In this document: positions 31,742-40,013 of the stretch, piece after piece
How the letters are laid out: the number at the start of each line of letters is the position of its first letter
Numbering within the stretch: the stretch's first letter is position 1
Origin: Candidatus Buchananbacteria bacterium
Lineage (GTDB): Bacteria > Patescibacteriota > Patescibacteriia > 2-01-FULL-39-33
Assembly: GCA_903888345.1 (NCBI GenBank)
Contig: CAISTG010000038.1
Coordinates: 1-55,598, forward strand
Length of the DNA stretch: 55,598 nucleotides
Reading direction: 5' to 3'
Translations under genes and position numbers: made by a program
The notes under the pieces: generated by a model
The model's input: the letters and a program-made list of their open reading frames with translations, nothing else
What the model was told of the DNA's origin: nothing
Database searches by the model: none

Positions 31742-31851
31742 TCAAGACCAAACTGCTCGTAAACAATCGTCTAAATTTAAACAAAATTGTAAATATATTA
31801 CTAATTTTGGCTATTTACTGCTATAATACCTTTAGTTAGCTATCAATTTTT

Positions 31852-32463
31852 ATGAAAAATTTAGTTTCCATTTTGGTCATTATTACTTGCCTGGCTTTAA
31901 TTATTATCGGTTTGAGTAGTAAAAATATTTGGGTTAAATCTAATGAAACTAGCGCCAATCGAGTTACCGATTCGACCTCAAATGTGAAGGCCGAGACTTC
32001 GAGCCCGGTGACTCAGCGGGCAGTTATTAGTTCACAGTTAGCCAAGTATTATCCGGACGATGGTGCTGTCGCCGTTGACTCCGCTAGTCAAGCCGATCAG
32101 AACTTTATGCTAACGCCGCGCTTGCTAGCGCAGCTAGACTTGATTGATAAGTATAAGCCGGGAATTTGTTTTGGCACACCAGTAGCGCCAACTCAACTGA
32201 TGGTTGTTAATGCTTTGGACGTAAATCCGTCTTTAACGAAATACCTCAAGCAGCACTATAACTTAATGAGTGATCTAGACGTTTATAATAAATTAATACA
32301 ATTGCAAAACGTTAGTTTGATTGAAACGCAAAGTAGCAACTTCGACTTCAGTTTTGAAGACGGCGAATGTTCGAATGTTATTGTCTATCAGGGGACAATT
32401 AGTGTCGCCGATAATCAGGTTAGTGTTAAAGTTATTTCTTCGGCTACTAAATCACAACCATAA
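31852..32463 (+). CDS. Hypothetical exported/membrane-anchored protein
   Basis: A 203-residue protein with an N-terminal hydrophobic helix (about 4-23), a Ser/Thr-rich linker (about 30-65) and an extracellular domain with two Cys (CFGTPVAPTQ and GECSNVIVYQG) that could form a disulfide. No family was recognised. An extended -10 (TGC-TATAAT, 31822-31827) lies 24 nt upstream. The next gene, a C39-like lipoprotein, begins 4 nt after its stop, so the two may act together outside the cell. Confidence 0.7.
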   Translation: MKNLVSILVIITCLALIIIGLSSKNIWVKSNETSANRVTDSTSNVKAETSSPVTQRAVISSQLAKYYPDDGAVAVDSASQADQNFMLTPRLLAQLDLIDKYKPGICFGTPVAPTQLMVVNALDVNPSLTKYLKQHYNLMSDLDVYNKLIQLQNVSLIETQSSNFDFSFEDGECSNVIVYQGTISVADNQVSVKVISSATKSQP

Positions 32464-32467
32464 TTGT

Positions 32468-33283
32468 ATGATGAAATTTTTAAAAGTATTGTCACTAGCC
32501 GCGCTGATAATCATCGGTAGCGGTTGTCAAAAGCAAGGAAGTCTAGTGACGGTCTCATTGCAGCCAGAACCCCCAGCCACTAGTTCGATCACAAGCGTTA
32601 CAGCAACCTCAACCATCAAAAAGACGTCAACGCCGATTGTTGGTAGTACTGCGACGAAACCGACCTCTAGTCCAACCCAACAAGCTCAAATACCAAATGT
32701 TTTTCAATTGAATGTTGCGTTTGTGCAACAAGCACCTTTTGGTAAGTGGGATGTTGTTCATGAGGAAACCTGCGAAGAGGCTTCGATGATTATGGCGGAT
32801 AAGTATTTCCGTCAACAGCCACTTACTGAAACCATTGGTGAACAGGAAATTCAAAAAATTATTGCTTGGGAAAACTTACATAATTACACAGTTGATTTAA
32901 CCGCCGCCGAAACAGTCAAAGTTTTGAATGATTACTATGGCTTGTCCGCACGTTTAAGTCGCGATGTAACTGTTGATCGGATTAAGTATGAATTATTTAA
33001 GGGTAATATTGTAATTATACCAGCGGCCGGCCGTTTACTCGGTAACCCTAACTTTAAGGCGCCAGGACCCATTTACCATATGTTGCTGATCAAGGGCTAT
33101 AATGATACTGAATTTATTACGAATGACCCGGGGACGCGCAAGGGTAATAGCTATAAGTATTCATATGAGCGTTTACTAAATGCCATTCATGATTGGAATC
33201 CGGTTTTAGCAAAGGATGGAATGACTGATGGGGAAATGGCACAAGGTGAAAAGGTGATTATTGTGGTTGAAGGCAAATTATAA
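32468..33283 (+). CDS. Lipoprotein with C39-like cysteine peptidase domain
   Basis: A 271-residue protein. A lipoprotein signal (MMKFLKVLSLAALIIIGSGC, Cys20 as the lipidated residue) is followed by a Thr/Ser/Pro linker (about 28-75) and a papain-like C39_2 domain. The likely catalytic residues are Cys102 (HEETCEEASMIM), His204 (PIYHMLLIKGY) and Asp220 (NDPGTRKG). The pattern YNDTEFITNDPGT is typical of the family. The substrate is unknown; it may be a surface protein or peptide. The start is the first of two adjacent ATGs; the longer upstream frame re-reads the previous gene. Confidence 0.8.
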   Translation: MMKFLKVLSLAALIIIGSGCQKQGSLVTVSLQPEPPATSSITSVTATSTIKKTSTPIVGSTATKPTSSPTQQAQIPNVFQLNVAFVQQAPFGKWDVVHEETCEEASMIMADKYFRQQPLTETIGEQEIQKIIAWENLHNYTVDLTAAETVKVLNDYYGLSARLSRDVTVDRIKYELFKGNIVIIPAAGRLLGNPNFKAPGPIYHMLLIKGYNDTEFITNDPGTRKGNSYKYSYERLLNAIHDWNPVLAKDGMTDGEMAQGEKVIIVVEGKL

Positions 33284-33297
33284 CCAAAATTAAAAGG

Positions 33298-33321
33298 GCG
33301 GCCTTGACAGCCGCTTTTTTT
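33298..33321 (+). terminator. Terminator of the C39-lipoprotein gene, overlapping the next promoter
   Basis: GCGGC/GCCGC stem with a TTGACA-containing loop and a run of seven T. The loop TTGACA is also the -35 of the Rrf2 gene promoter. Confidence 0.75.
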
Positions 33322-33332
33322 GTTGGTATAAT
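33304..33332 (+). promoter_or_regulatory. Promoter of the Fe-S operon (rrf2 gene)
   Basis: TTGACA (33304-33309), 17-nt spacer, TATAAT (33327-33332) with TGG before it (extended -10). The following 26 nt to the ATG could hold a site for the Rrf2 protein itself, but no clear palindrome was found. Confidence 0.8.
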
Positions 33333-33358
33333 TATATTACTGAGTAATTTACTAGGAT

Positions 33359-33748
33359 ATGCTATTTACGACTAAAACTGAATATGGCTTAAAGGCTCTG
33401 GGCTTTTTGGCTAAATCTAAACTCAAAGAACCGGTATCACTAGGGGAAATTAGCCGGCAAACCGGTATTTCTTTAAGTTATCTTGAACAGATTTTCTCCA
33501 AACTCAAAAAGGGTGGAGTGGTCTTAAGTCTTAAGGGTGCTGACGGTGGTTATGTTTTGGCGCGTTCAGCTAAGCAGATTAATTTATTTGATATTATCGA
33601 AAGTATTGAGGGTGACCTCGAAATCTTCTATTGTATGGCTAATGGCGGTTGCTCGTCTCGGGGCTGCTTAACCAAAAAAGTCTGGGTAGATTTACAAGGC
33701 ACAATTACTAAGACACTAAAAAAATATAAACTAAGCGATTTGATTTAA
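33359..33748 (+). CDS. Rrf2/IscR-family Fe-S-sensing regulator
   Basis: A 129-residue repressor with the Rrf2 winged helix (MLFTTKTEYGLKALGFLA; ISRQTGISLSYLEQIFSKLK as recognition helix; GGYVLARSAKQINLFDII). Three Cys (92, 98, 103) match IscR's cluster ligands 92, 98 and 104 almost exactly. It should therefore bind a [2Fe-2S] cluster and turn the downstream Fe-S assembly genes down when clusters are plentiful. It heads the operon rrf2-iscU-nfu-iscS. The G-free tract that follows separates it from iscU. Confidence 0.88.
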   Translation: MLFTTKTEYGLKALGFLAKSKLKEPVSLGEISRQTGISLSYLEQIFSKLKKGGVVLSLKGADGGYVLARSAKQINLFDIIESIEGDLEIFYCMANGGCSSRGCLTKKVWVDLQGTITKTLKKYKLSDLI

Positions 33749-33885
33749 TATACTTTCAACTTTAAACACTTTATACTTTACACTTTAAACTTTCCACTTT
33801 ATACTTTATACTTTACACTTTAAACTTTCCACTTTTCACCTTCCACTTTAAACACTTTAAACTTTAAACTTTCCACTAATAATAT
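33743..33885 (+). repeat. G-free, C-containing repetitive tract before iscU
   Basis: 143 nt without a single G on the plus strand, made of degenerate CACTTTA/AACTTTCC units. A 20-nt block recurs at 33781 and 33816 (35 nt apart). The RNA could barely fold and has regularly spaced C, as in Rho-loading sites. Confidence 0.85.
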
Positions 33886-34261
33886 GTATACCGAAAAAGT
33901 AATGGATCATTTCAGTCACCCGCGCAATCAAGGCATTATTCCTGATGCCGATGCGATTGGCCAAGTTGGCAATCCGAAGTGTGGTGATGTCATGAAGATC
34001 TATTTGAAACTAAATAAAAACAAGACCGGAGATGATGTAATTAAAGACATTAAATTCGAAACTTTAGGTTGTGGTGCGGCCATTGCGACTTCTTCGATGT
34101 TAACGGAAATGGCTAAGGGCAAAACAATTAAAGAAGCTCTCAAAATCAAGAAATTAGATATCGCTGACGCCTTAGGTGGTTTGCCGGAACCGAAACTACA
34201 TTGTTCTATTCTGGCGCATGATGCTTTAGCTGAGGCGATTAAAAATTATCAAACTAAATAA
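33884..34261 (+). CDS. iscU: IscU/NifU-type Fe-S cluster scaffold
   Basis: A 125-residue scaffold on which clusters are built from IscS-derived sulfur. The three cluster-ligand Cys are present: Cys33 with Asp35 (GNPKCGD), Cys63 (LGCGAAIATSS) and Cys107 (KLHCSILA). The C-terminal LHCS motif is nearer SufU/NifU than E. coli IscU, whose LPPVK chaperone-binding motif is absent. The operon has no HscA/HscB. No Shine-Dalgarno site precedes it. Confidence 0.9.
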   Translation: MYTEKVMDHFSHPRNQGIIPDADAIGQVGNPKCGDVMKIYLKLNKNKTGDDVIKDIKFETLGCGAAIATSSMLTEMAKGKTIKEALKIKKLDIADALGGLPEPKLHCSILAHDALAEAIKNYQTK

Positions 34262-34275
34262 TATTAAAAATATAC

Positions 34276-34340
34276 GTCATCCTGAACTCGTGAAGGATCT
34301 CGCGACCAAAACATGAGATCCTTCGTAAACTCAGGATGAC
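34276..34340. repeat. REP/MITE-like imperfect palindrome inside the Fe-S operon
   Basis: GTCATCCTGA...TCAGGATGAC outer arms with GAAGGATCTC...GAGATCCTTC inner arms, 65 nt in total. It lies between iscU and the Nfu gene. Its transcript would form a long hairpin that could stabilise the upstream mRNA. Confidence 0.85.
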
Positions 34341-34363
34341 AACAAAGCTAAATAATCTAAAAT

Positions 34364-34603
34364 ATGTCAGAATTAACTTTAAAAGAAAAAATTGAAAAAG
34401 CTCTAGACGCGATTCGACCACAACTGCAAATGGACGGCGGTAATGTGGAATTTGTCGCTTTTGATGAAGCGACTGGAGAATTACAAGTTAGAATGCAAGG
34501 CGCTTGCCATGGTTGTCCGATGGCCCAAATGACTTTACAAAATGGCATCAGCCTGGTCGTGAAAGAACAAGTGCCGGAAGTCAAAGCGGTGTTCGCCGTT
34601 TAA
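34364..34603 (+). CDS. NifU C-terminal-like (Nfu) Fe-S carrier
   Basis: A 79-residue Nfu domain alone: IRPQLQMDGGNVEFV, then MQGACHGCPMAQMTLQNGI with the CxxC pair Cys48/Cys51 that holds a cluster between two subunits, and the closing VPEVKAV. It would pass finished clusters from IscU to target proteins. Confidence 0.9.
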   Translation: MSELTLKEKIEKALDAIRPQLQMDGGNVEFVAFDEATGELQVRMQGACHGCPMAQMTLQNGISLVVKEQVPEVKAVFAV

Positions 34604-34619
34604 AATAATCAACATTTTT

Positions 34620-35810
34620 ATGAAAGCGATCTATTTGGATAATGCGGCAACTACCAGAATCGACCCTAAGGTTTTGGCAGCGATGTTGCCTTATCTGCAG
34701 GAGGATTTCGCCAACGCCTCGTCGATTCACGACTTAGGCAATAAAAGTGCGGTCGCGGTAATGGCTGCTAGAGCCAAGGTGGCGACCTTTTTGGGCTGTT
34801 TACCGGAAGAAGTAATCTTTACCGGGGGAGCCACCGAAAGCGATAATTTGGCCATTCTGGGGCTAATTAAGGCCATTGTAGGGGCAAAATCTACTCTTAA
34901 GCCGCACGTGATTGTTTCGGCGATTGAGCACGAAGCTGTTTTAGAGCCGGCGCAGGTGCTTAAACGCGAAGGCGTGATTGAGCTGACTGTCTTACCAGTT
35001 AATAATTTCGGCTTAGTCGAATTAGCAGAATTAAAAAAAGCGATTAAACCGAACACGGTTTTGGTTTCCATTATGTTAGCTAATAATGAGATTGGCACCA
35101 TTGAACCGATTACGGAAATCGGCAATCTGCTGGAGCAATTAAATTTAACACGAACACAAAAAATCTATTTTCATACTGACGCCACGCAAGCCCCCGCGTA
35201 TGTTGATTGTAACGTCAAGAAATTAAAAGTTGATTTATTATCAATGTCAGCGCATAAGATTTATGGTCCCAAAGGCGTCGGGGCTCTCTATATTAAAAAG
35301 GGAACACCACTCAAACCCCTCGTCTACGGCGGTGGCCAAGAACGGAAAATTCGTTCCGGCACCTATAATGTCGCTGGTATTGTTGGTTTGGCGACAGCGA
35401 TCGAATTAATTAGTAATAAAAAATCCCGCGTTAAAGAAATCGGAGAGATTAAAAATTTGCGTGATTATTTAATTAAGGCCCTCAAGAAAATTCCGCGCGC
35501 GAAATTAAACGGTGCTCTTAAAAATCGTTTGGCTAATAATGTTAATTTTGTCTTTCCGGGTGTTGAAGGCGAAAGCATCGTCCTGATGTTGTCCCAAAAG
35601 GGAATTATGGCTTCCACTGGCTCGGCTTGCTCTTCCGGATCACTTGATCCGTCGCATGTTTTACTAGCGATTGGTTTGCCGGCAGAAATTGCTCATGGGA
35701 GTTTGCGTTTAACCTTGGGTAGATATACCACCAAAAAAGAAGTTGATGCCTTTATCAAGGCGTTGCCTCCAATTATAGAAAAGTTGAGACAGATGTCACC
35801 GTTAAAATAA
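34620..35810 (+). CDS. Cysteine desulfurase (NifS/IscS type)
   Basis: A 396-residue PLP enzyme that takes sulfur from cysteine for Fe-S clusters and probably tRNA thiolation. Landmarks: YLDNAATT N-terminus, His104 (SAIEHEAV), Asp187 and Gln190 (HTDATQ), PLP-lysine Lys213 (SAHKIYGPKG), and the persulfide Cys337 (STGSACSSGS) on a long, flexible loop, as in class I enzymes. It is the last gene of the rrf2-iscU-nfu unit, starting 16 nt after nfu and ending at a strong terminator. Confidence 0.93.
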   Translation: MKAIYLDNAATTRIDPKVLAAMLPYLQEDFANASSIHDLGNKSAVAVMAARAKVATFLGCLPEEVIFTGGATESDNLAILGLIKAIVGAKSTLKPHVIVSAIEHEAVLEPAQVLKREGVIELTVLPVNNFGLVELAELKKAIKPNTVLVSIMLANNEIGTIEPITEIGNLLEQLNLTRTQKIYFHTDATQAPAYVDCNVKKLKVDLLSMSAHKIYGPKGVGALYIKKGTPLKPLVYGGGQERKIRSGTYNVAGIVGLATAIELISNKKSRVKEIGEIKNLRDYLIKALKKIPRAKLNGALKNRLANNVNFVFPGVEGESIVLMLSQKGIMASTGSACSSGSLDPSHVLLAIGLPAEIAHGSLRLTLGRYTTKKEVDAFIKALPPIIEKLRQMSPLK

Positions 35811-35817
35811 AAATATT

Positions 35818-35855
35818 AAAATCCCGCTGCCAGTTATTGGTAGCGGGATTTTTTA
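35818..35855. terminator. Bidirectional terminator between the Fe-S operon and the pilus genes
   Basis: AATCCCGCT/AGCGGGATT (35820-35828 with 35842-35850) with T runs on both strands. It ends both convergent transcripts. Confidence 0.9.
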
Positions 35856-35862
35856 AAGTCGA

Positions 35863-36465
35863 TTATTTTTTGGTTGTCGTGGCGCTAGTTGAAGCAACGC
35901 TCGTAGTGGTAGCTTTTGTTGAGGCGGTGGTCGAAGAAATTTTGATTGGTGTGGTGCTGGTTTTAGTAGAACTAACAGTAGTTAGGGTTGAAGACGTTGT
36001 CGTCAGGGGAGTGGAGGTCGCTGGTAGTGGTGTGGTCGAGGTTGTGATCGAGTTTATGTAGTTATTACGCGCTCCAAAGTTAAAGGGGCTTAGTAGACTA
36101 CTTAGTCGATTCCAGTTGGCTAGAGCCGCTTTGGCCTCAATGTTCTTGATGATTTCGTTGAATTTTGCTTGATTAAGTTGACTAGCGGCGACCTCAATTT
36201 TTAAATTACTGACAACTTCCGCCTGAGTCATGGTTAAATAGAAATTGTTGTAAAGAAAAGCAAAAAACCAAATTAGGATCGCCACAATTAAGACGATGGT
36301 GAGGGGATAAATACGGCGAATCAAGGCCGAGGTGTCTAAGTTCAGTTGCTTATTTTTTTTGTCACCACCAAAAGAGAAATTAAAAAATTTCTTACTGAGT
36401 ACCGGTGTCGTTGCTTGCTCGTTTTGTTCGGCGAGGGTTTCGGTTAATTTTTCGTTTGGTAGCAT
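35863..36465 (-). CDS. Membrane protein of the pilus operon with Ser/Thr-rich tail
   Basis: A 200-residue protein. A cytoplasmic N-terminus (about 1-50) is followed by one membrane helix (about 55-78), a short helical domain (about 80-130) and a C-terminal tail of some 55 residues made almost only of Thr, Ser, Ala, Pro and Lys. It is the last gene after pilM-pilN-pilO (6-nt gap), the place where PilP lies in other bacteria. It lacks the PilP lipobox and no homology is apparent, so it may be a functional replacement. The tail may be glycosylated or span the wall. Confidence 0.6.
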   Translation of the reverse strand: MLPNEKLTETLAEQNEQATTPVLSKKFFNFSFGGDKKNKQLNLDTSALIRRIYPLTIVLIVAILIWFFAFLYNNFYLTMTQAEVVSNLKIEVAASQLNQAKFNEIIKNIEAKAALANWNRLSSLLSPFNFGARNNYINSITTSTTPLPATSTPLTTTSSTLTTVSSTKTSTTPIKISSTTASTKATTTSVASTSATTTKK

Positions 36466-36471
36466 AATAAA

Positions 36472-37035
36472 TTATTGCTTGATCTTCGTTTCTTCGTCCA
36501 TCAGATAGACTTGGCCCGTTAAGGATAGCTGCATGGTAGAAGTGGCAGCGGTTGTGGCCCCAGTTAAATCAATATTGTCGACAATATAGTAATAGGGGGT
36601 GCCATCAAGATCGTTGGTAAAAGACATGAGGTCACTAAAAGTGCCACGAGCATTAATGGTTAAGGGAATTTTGATCAGTTGATCGCCGATTCTTTGTCCA
36701 GTAAAGTCGGGACTAATGGAGATGGCCACATGATGTTGGCTGGCCAGAGCCTCATAAATTGTCAGCAGGCTTAGCTCTTCGCCGGGTTTAATAAAGACTT
36801 GGTCGAGATTTTTGACTGAACCTTCGATGTTGTCTAATTCGTTCTTGATTCTTTTGGCATTTAAACCGCTGTTTAATTTTTTCTCTAAATCGGATTTTTC
36901 TTGGCTAATTTGATGCTTGATGGTTATGATTTTGTGGAAGGCTGGATAAATTAAAACTAGACTAACCACACCCAACATAAAAATTAGGAACAGTGAATAG
37001 ATGAGATAATAGCGATAGATTGGCTGATTCTTCAT
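36472..37035 (-). CDS. pilO: PilO-like type IV pilus alignment protein
   Basis: A 187-residue bitopic protein. A membrane helix (about 10-32), a coiled coil (about 35-75) and a ferredoxin-like domain (ISISPDFTGQRIGDQLIKIP, GTFSDLMSFTNDLDG) give the PilO layout. With PilM and PilN it links the cytoplasmic motor to the pilus across the envelope. It overlaps pilN by 4 nt. Confidence 0.75.
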   Translation of the reverse strand: MKNQPIYRYYLIYSLFLIFMLGVVSLVLIYPAFHKIITIKHQISQEKSDLEKKLNSGLNAKRIKNELDNIEGSVKNLDQVFIKPGEELSLLTIYEALASQHHVAISISPDFTGQRIGDQLIKIPLTINARGTFSDLMSFTNDLDGTPYYYIVDNIDLTGATTAATSTMQLSLTGQVYLMDEETKIKQ

Positions 37036-37574
37036 AGTTGAGGCAGTTTGGTCGGGTTAAGCTCCAAACGAATAATGAAATCATTATTTTCTTTGTCGAT
37101 TAAGGAGGCCATGGGTAGATCGACTGATTTGATCCAGTTAATAATGGACAATTGATTTTTGAAGTCCACTAGATCATTGCGAGTGCGCGCGCTGCCGGTA
37201 AGTTCGACGAGATTTTGCTGGCGGTAGACATGGATTTCCTGGTAAGCGACGTTGGTGGGCGCCAGTAATGACAGATCTTCGAGTAAACGACGATTAGAAA
37301 TAAAATTCGCCTGCACATTACTGATTGTTTGAATGCGAGCATTTAATTCAGAGATTTTTTTATCAGTGCTGGCGTTACTGGCAATAAAAGTGGCATTAGC
37401 AATGGCTAAATCCACTAGTTCTTTCTCGAGATAATAACGCGAGACCCAGAGCAGAGTCGCAATAATTGTGGCAAACAAAAATAATAAAGTCAGCGATTCT
37501 TTGATGGCTTCGTAAAGTCGCGTATTGCGTAGAGCGATTTTTTGTTCTTTGGGTATTAAATTAAGGGCGATCAT
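37032..37574 (-). CDS. pilN: PilN-like type IV pilus protein
   Basis: A 180-residue bitopic protein with a conserved short N-terminus INLIPKEQKI (MIALNLIPKEQ here), which docks into PilM. A membrane helix (about 27-48), a coiled coil and a ferredoxin-like domain follow. The gene overlaps pilM by 14 nt and pilO by 4 nt. Confidence 0.8.
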   Translation of the reverse strand: MIALNLIPKEQKIALRNTRLYEAIKESLTLLFLFATIIATLLWVSRYYLEKELVDLAIANATFIASNASTDKKISELNARIQTISNVQANFISNRRLLEDLSLLAPTNVAYQEIHVYRQQNLVELTGSARTRNDLVDFKNQLSIINWIKSVDLPMASLIDKENNDFIIRLELNPTKLPQL

Positions 37575-38631
37575 AAAAAGTTTCTGGTTGTAAACCTCGA
37601 AGGCCTAAGCCGAAAGTGGTGATGAATGATTGACTTTTGGCTGGCGTAAAGAAGCCCTTGTTAGGATTAGTGATAACCGTAAAGGGCTCACTAATTGTTG
37701 TGGCAATGTCGGTTGATTTCTTAATAATCTTGGCTAAATTCAGCATATTGGAGCCGCCACCACAAATAATTATCGCTTTAATTTCCTTGGGGTTGATAAA
37801 ATTCTCGTAATAAAAATTGACCGCATTCAAGATTTCGCGCGCCAGTTCTTCAATTGTTGGAGCCAGGATTTCTAAAACTGCGCCTTGGCATTTGGTTTCG
37901 TCGAGGCCACAAATAATCTTCGCTTCTTCGGCTTGCGGCAAGGTTAAGTCTAGGGTCTGGGAAATGACTTCATCAATTTGGTTTCCGGAAATGTTGAGAC
38001 TAACCGTGAACTGAATGGCATCACCGTCGTAAAGGAAAAGACCGGTGCGATTTTGACCGATATCGATAACGATTTGCGGAACATGATTTTTGTTGATGTC
38101 AATGAGAAGATTACTGATAGCGGCGGCTTCAATTTCTAAAACCACTGGAATAATTCCCGCTTCTGCAAAAATCTTGAGGTAATCATTAACTAGCGTTTTG
38201 GGCGAAGCCCCGACAATAACTTGACAAGTGGTAGCATCTTTTTTAACTATTTGATAATCCCAATAAATTTCCTCCATACTTAGTGGTAAGGCCTGAGGTA
38301 AAACTTGTTCAATTAAATCTGGAATTTGCGAATTTGAATTAATTTCAAGATTAAGGGTTTTAAGAAAAGTTTCCGTTTCCGGTAGCGAGATCACCGCTTC
38401 TTTGGATAGTTGACCGCGACCGATTTTGGTTTTTAGTAATTTATGTAGATGCGCAATAAAAACTTCCGGCTGTTTGATTTCGCCTTTAACTAAGCAACCG
38501 ACTGGCAGCTGTATTTCGTTATAGATTTTTAGCTTGGGGTGTTTACGTCCGGTCGAGAATTGCGCTAAGCGCAAAGTCTGATCGGAGATATCTAAACCAA
38601 AAGCTTTTTCTTTAGTCGAAAATAACGACAC
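37561..38631 (-). CDS. pilM: PilM-like actin-fold ATPase of the type IV pilus
   Basis: A 356-residue cytoplasmic protein with the FtsA/actin-like fold: FGLDISDQTLRLAQF (phosphate 1), VIDIGQNRTGLFLYD (phosphate 2) and IICGGGSNMLNLAKII (adenosine). It binds the PilN N-terminus and forms the cytoplasmic ring of the pilus machine. It heads the unit pilM-pilN-pilO-tail protein. A candidate extended -10 (TGT-TATAAT) lies at 38679-38684 on the minus strand. Confidence 0.85.
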   Translation of the reverse strand: MSLFSTKEKAFGLDISDQTLRLAQFSTGRKHPKLKIYNEIQLPVGCLVKGEIKQPEVFIAHLHKLLKTKIGRGQLSKEAVISLPETETFLKTLNLEINSNSQIPDLIEQVLPQALPLSMEEIYWDYQIVKKDATTCQVIVGASPKTLVNDYLKIFAEAGIIPVVLEIEAAAISNLLIDINKNHVPQIVIDIGQNRTGLFLYDGDAIQFTVSLNISGNQIDEVISQTLDLTLPQAEEAKIICGLDETKCQGAVLEILAPTIEELAREILNAVNFYYENFINPKEIKAIIICGGGSNMLNLAKIIKKSTDIATTISEPFTVITNPNKGFFTPAKSQSFITTFGLGLRGLQPETFYDRP

Positions 38632-38678
38632 GATAATTTTTTAGTTACTAACAAAAATAATTAGTGGATGTTACTTAT

Positions 38679-38684
38679 ATTATA
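38679..38684 (-). promoter_or_regulatory. Extended -10 element of the pilM operon
   Basis: TATAAT preceded by TGT on the minus strand. The -35 is weak (TTTCTT). It lies in the 113-nt gap between the PilX-like gene and pilM. Confidence 0.55.
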
Positions 38685-38744
38685 ACACTAACTGGCAATT
38701 AAAGAAAATATTTTGACAACGTTTAATTGATTTCGGGGTATTAT

Positions 38745-40013
38745 TTAGTATTCCTCTTCCCAGTGATCAACAGTAACGATTGGCGAAAATTGAGGGTCGC
38801 TGCCTAAAACAATAGGATTGTCATAAGTCAAGTAGATCCCTTTCACGCTTGATACCGATAGTCCATTGCCGCCGATAATTGCCCCGGTTACGTATACATC
38901 ATTGGGCAGTCCAGAAAAAGTAATGCCATTAGCCGTGTAGATGAGGCCTGTTACGTTCATTCCTTTGAGGCAAGACTGAAAATTAATTCCATTCATGCTT
39001 ATAATCCCCGTCGCATCAGTCGGGTTCAGTCTATTGATTGTTAGGTAGGTTCCATTGCAGTATGAGCCGGAACAACAGTCCGATGTTGCTTGACCGATAA
39101 TCATGCTATTTTCTGCTACCAGCGCCCCATTTATTACGAGGTTAGTACTGCCCTTAATCGTGATACTGCCAGTAACATAAATAACGCCATTAAGAGTCAG
39201 CGTTTTACCCTGATTGGCTGCTAATAAATTACTAAATTCGGTCTGGCTATAAATATGCCCATTTCTCGTAGCCATCGATTTGTAGGAGTCTGGATCATTG
39301 GAATTAGTAACAGAGATCGCTGGCATTGGGGTAGAGGTGGGAGCGGGGTTGTCGTGTTTGTCGGCAGTAGATGAGGCGTATAAGAGGGCACCACTATTAA
39401 CAATTAAGTTGTTGACGGCTCTAACTGATCCATTTACCCTGACGACGCTTGATTGCATTATTTGGGTGTTATTATTAGAAAACATGCCGCCGTTAGTAAC
39501 GTAAAGTTTGGAATTATTAATATCAATGCCGTTGGCCGAATATTTAGCTGTTCCCGGCAATACGGTAGAAGTAATTGCCTTATAAACTCCGGCTTCAATT
39601 ACTCGACGTGAAGAGTTTGTTCCTAGATTGAGGTTGGCAGTAACCGTGATAACACCTCGAGCATTATCAGTATTTTGGATGTGAATAGTGTAGGAGCCAT
39701 TGGGGTAGAGTGCCGAACTTCTGGTGGTGGTAACTGCCCAGGTTGGATCATCTTCAAAATTAGTTTTCCAAGTTGAGTCATTTTTTAATTTCCAAATCGC
39801 TTCAGCTACACCGGCTTCTGCCAAATAGTAGGTTTGGACGGAAGTTTTTTGGCTGCTGGCAATACGACGTTCAGTTAATGTAAAGCTGGTCGCATAAATG
39901 GCTAATGATAATATTAAGAGCATAACTAGCATTGCTGTTACTAGAACAAAACCAGCCTGAGAAGTTTTTGTTAAGCGTAATTTACGCTGATAAAAATTAA
40001 AGGTTGCGGCCAT
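38745..40013 (-). CDS. PilX-like minor pilin with large C-terminal beta domain
   Basis: A 422-residue protein. The N-terminus (SQAGFVLVTAMLVMLLILSL) and the following PilX_N-type segment (SFTLTERRIASSQKTSVQTY, YYLAEAGVAEAIWKLKND) are those of a pilus-tip minor pilin. Residues about 150-410 are a long repetitive beta region (GIDINNSKLYVTNGG, LVINGALVAENSMIIGQ, MNGINFQSCLKGMNVTGLI), probably a beta-helix displayed at the pilus tip. A Cys-rich loop (DCCSGSYC) is unusual. It may be the adhesive subunit. The start overlaps the previous pseudopilin gene by 17 nt. Confidence 0.75.
   Translation of the reverse strand: MAATFNFYQRKLRLTKTSQAGFVLVTAMLVMLLILSLAIYATSFTLTERRIASSQKTSVQTYYLAEAGVAEAIWKLKNDSTWKTNFEDDPTWAVTTTRSSALYPNGSYTIHIQNTDNARGVITVTANLNLGTNSSRRVIEAGVYKAITSTVLPGTAKYSANGIDINNSKLYVTNGGMFSNNNTQIMQSSVVRVNGSVRAVNNLIVNSGALLYASSTADKHDNPAPTSTPMPAISVTNSNDPDSYKSMATRNGHIYSQTEFSNLLAANQGKTLTLNGVIYVTGSITIKGSTNLVINGALVAENSMIIGQATSDCCSGSYCNGTYLTINRLNPTDATGIISMNGINFQSCLKGMNVTGLIYTANGITFSGLPNDVYVTGAIIGGNGLSVSSVKGIYLTYDNPIVLGSDPQFSPIVTVDHWEEEY

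Noticed and set aside
33743-33885. CRISPR array
   Set aside because: Repeats are 7-8 nt degenerate units without uniform repeats or unique spacers, and no cas genes are present.
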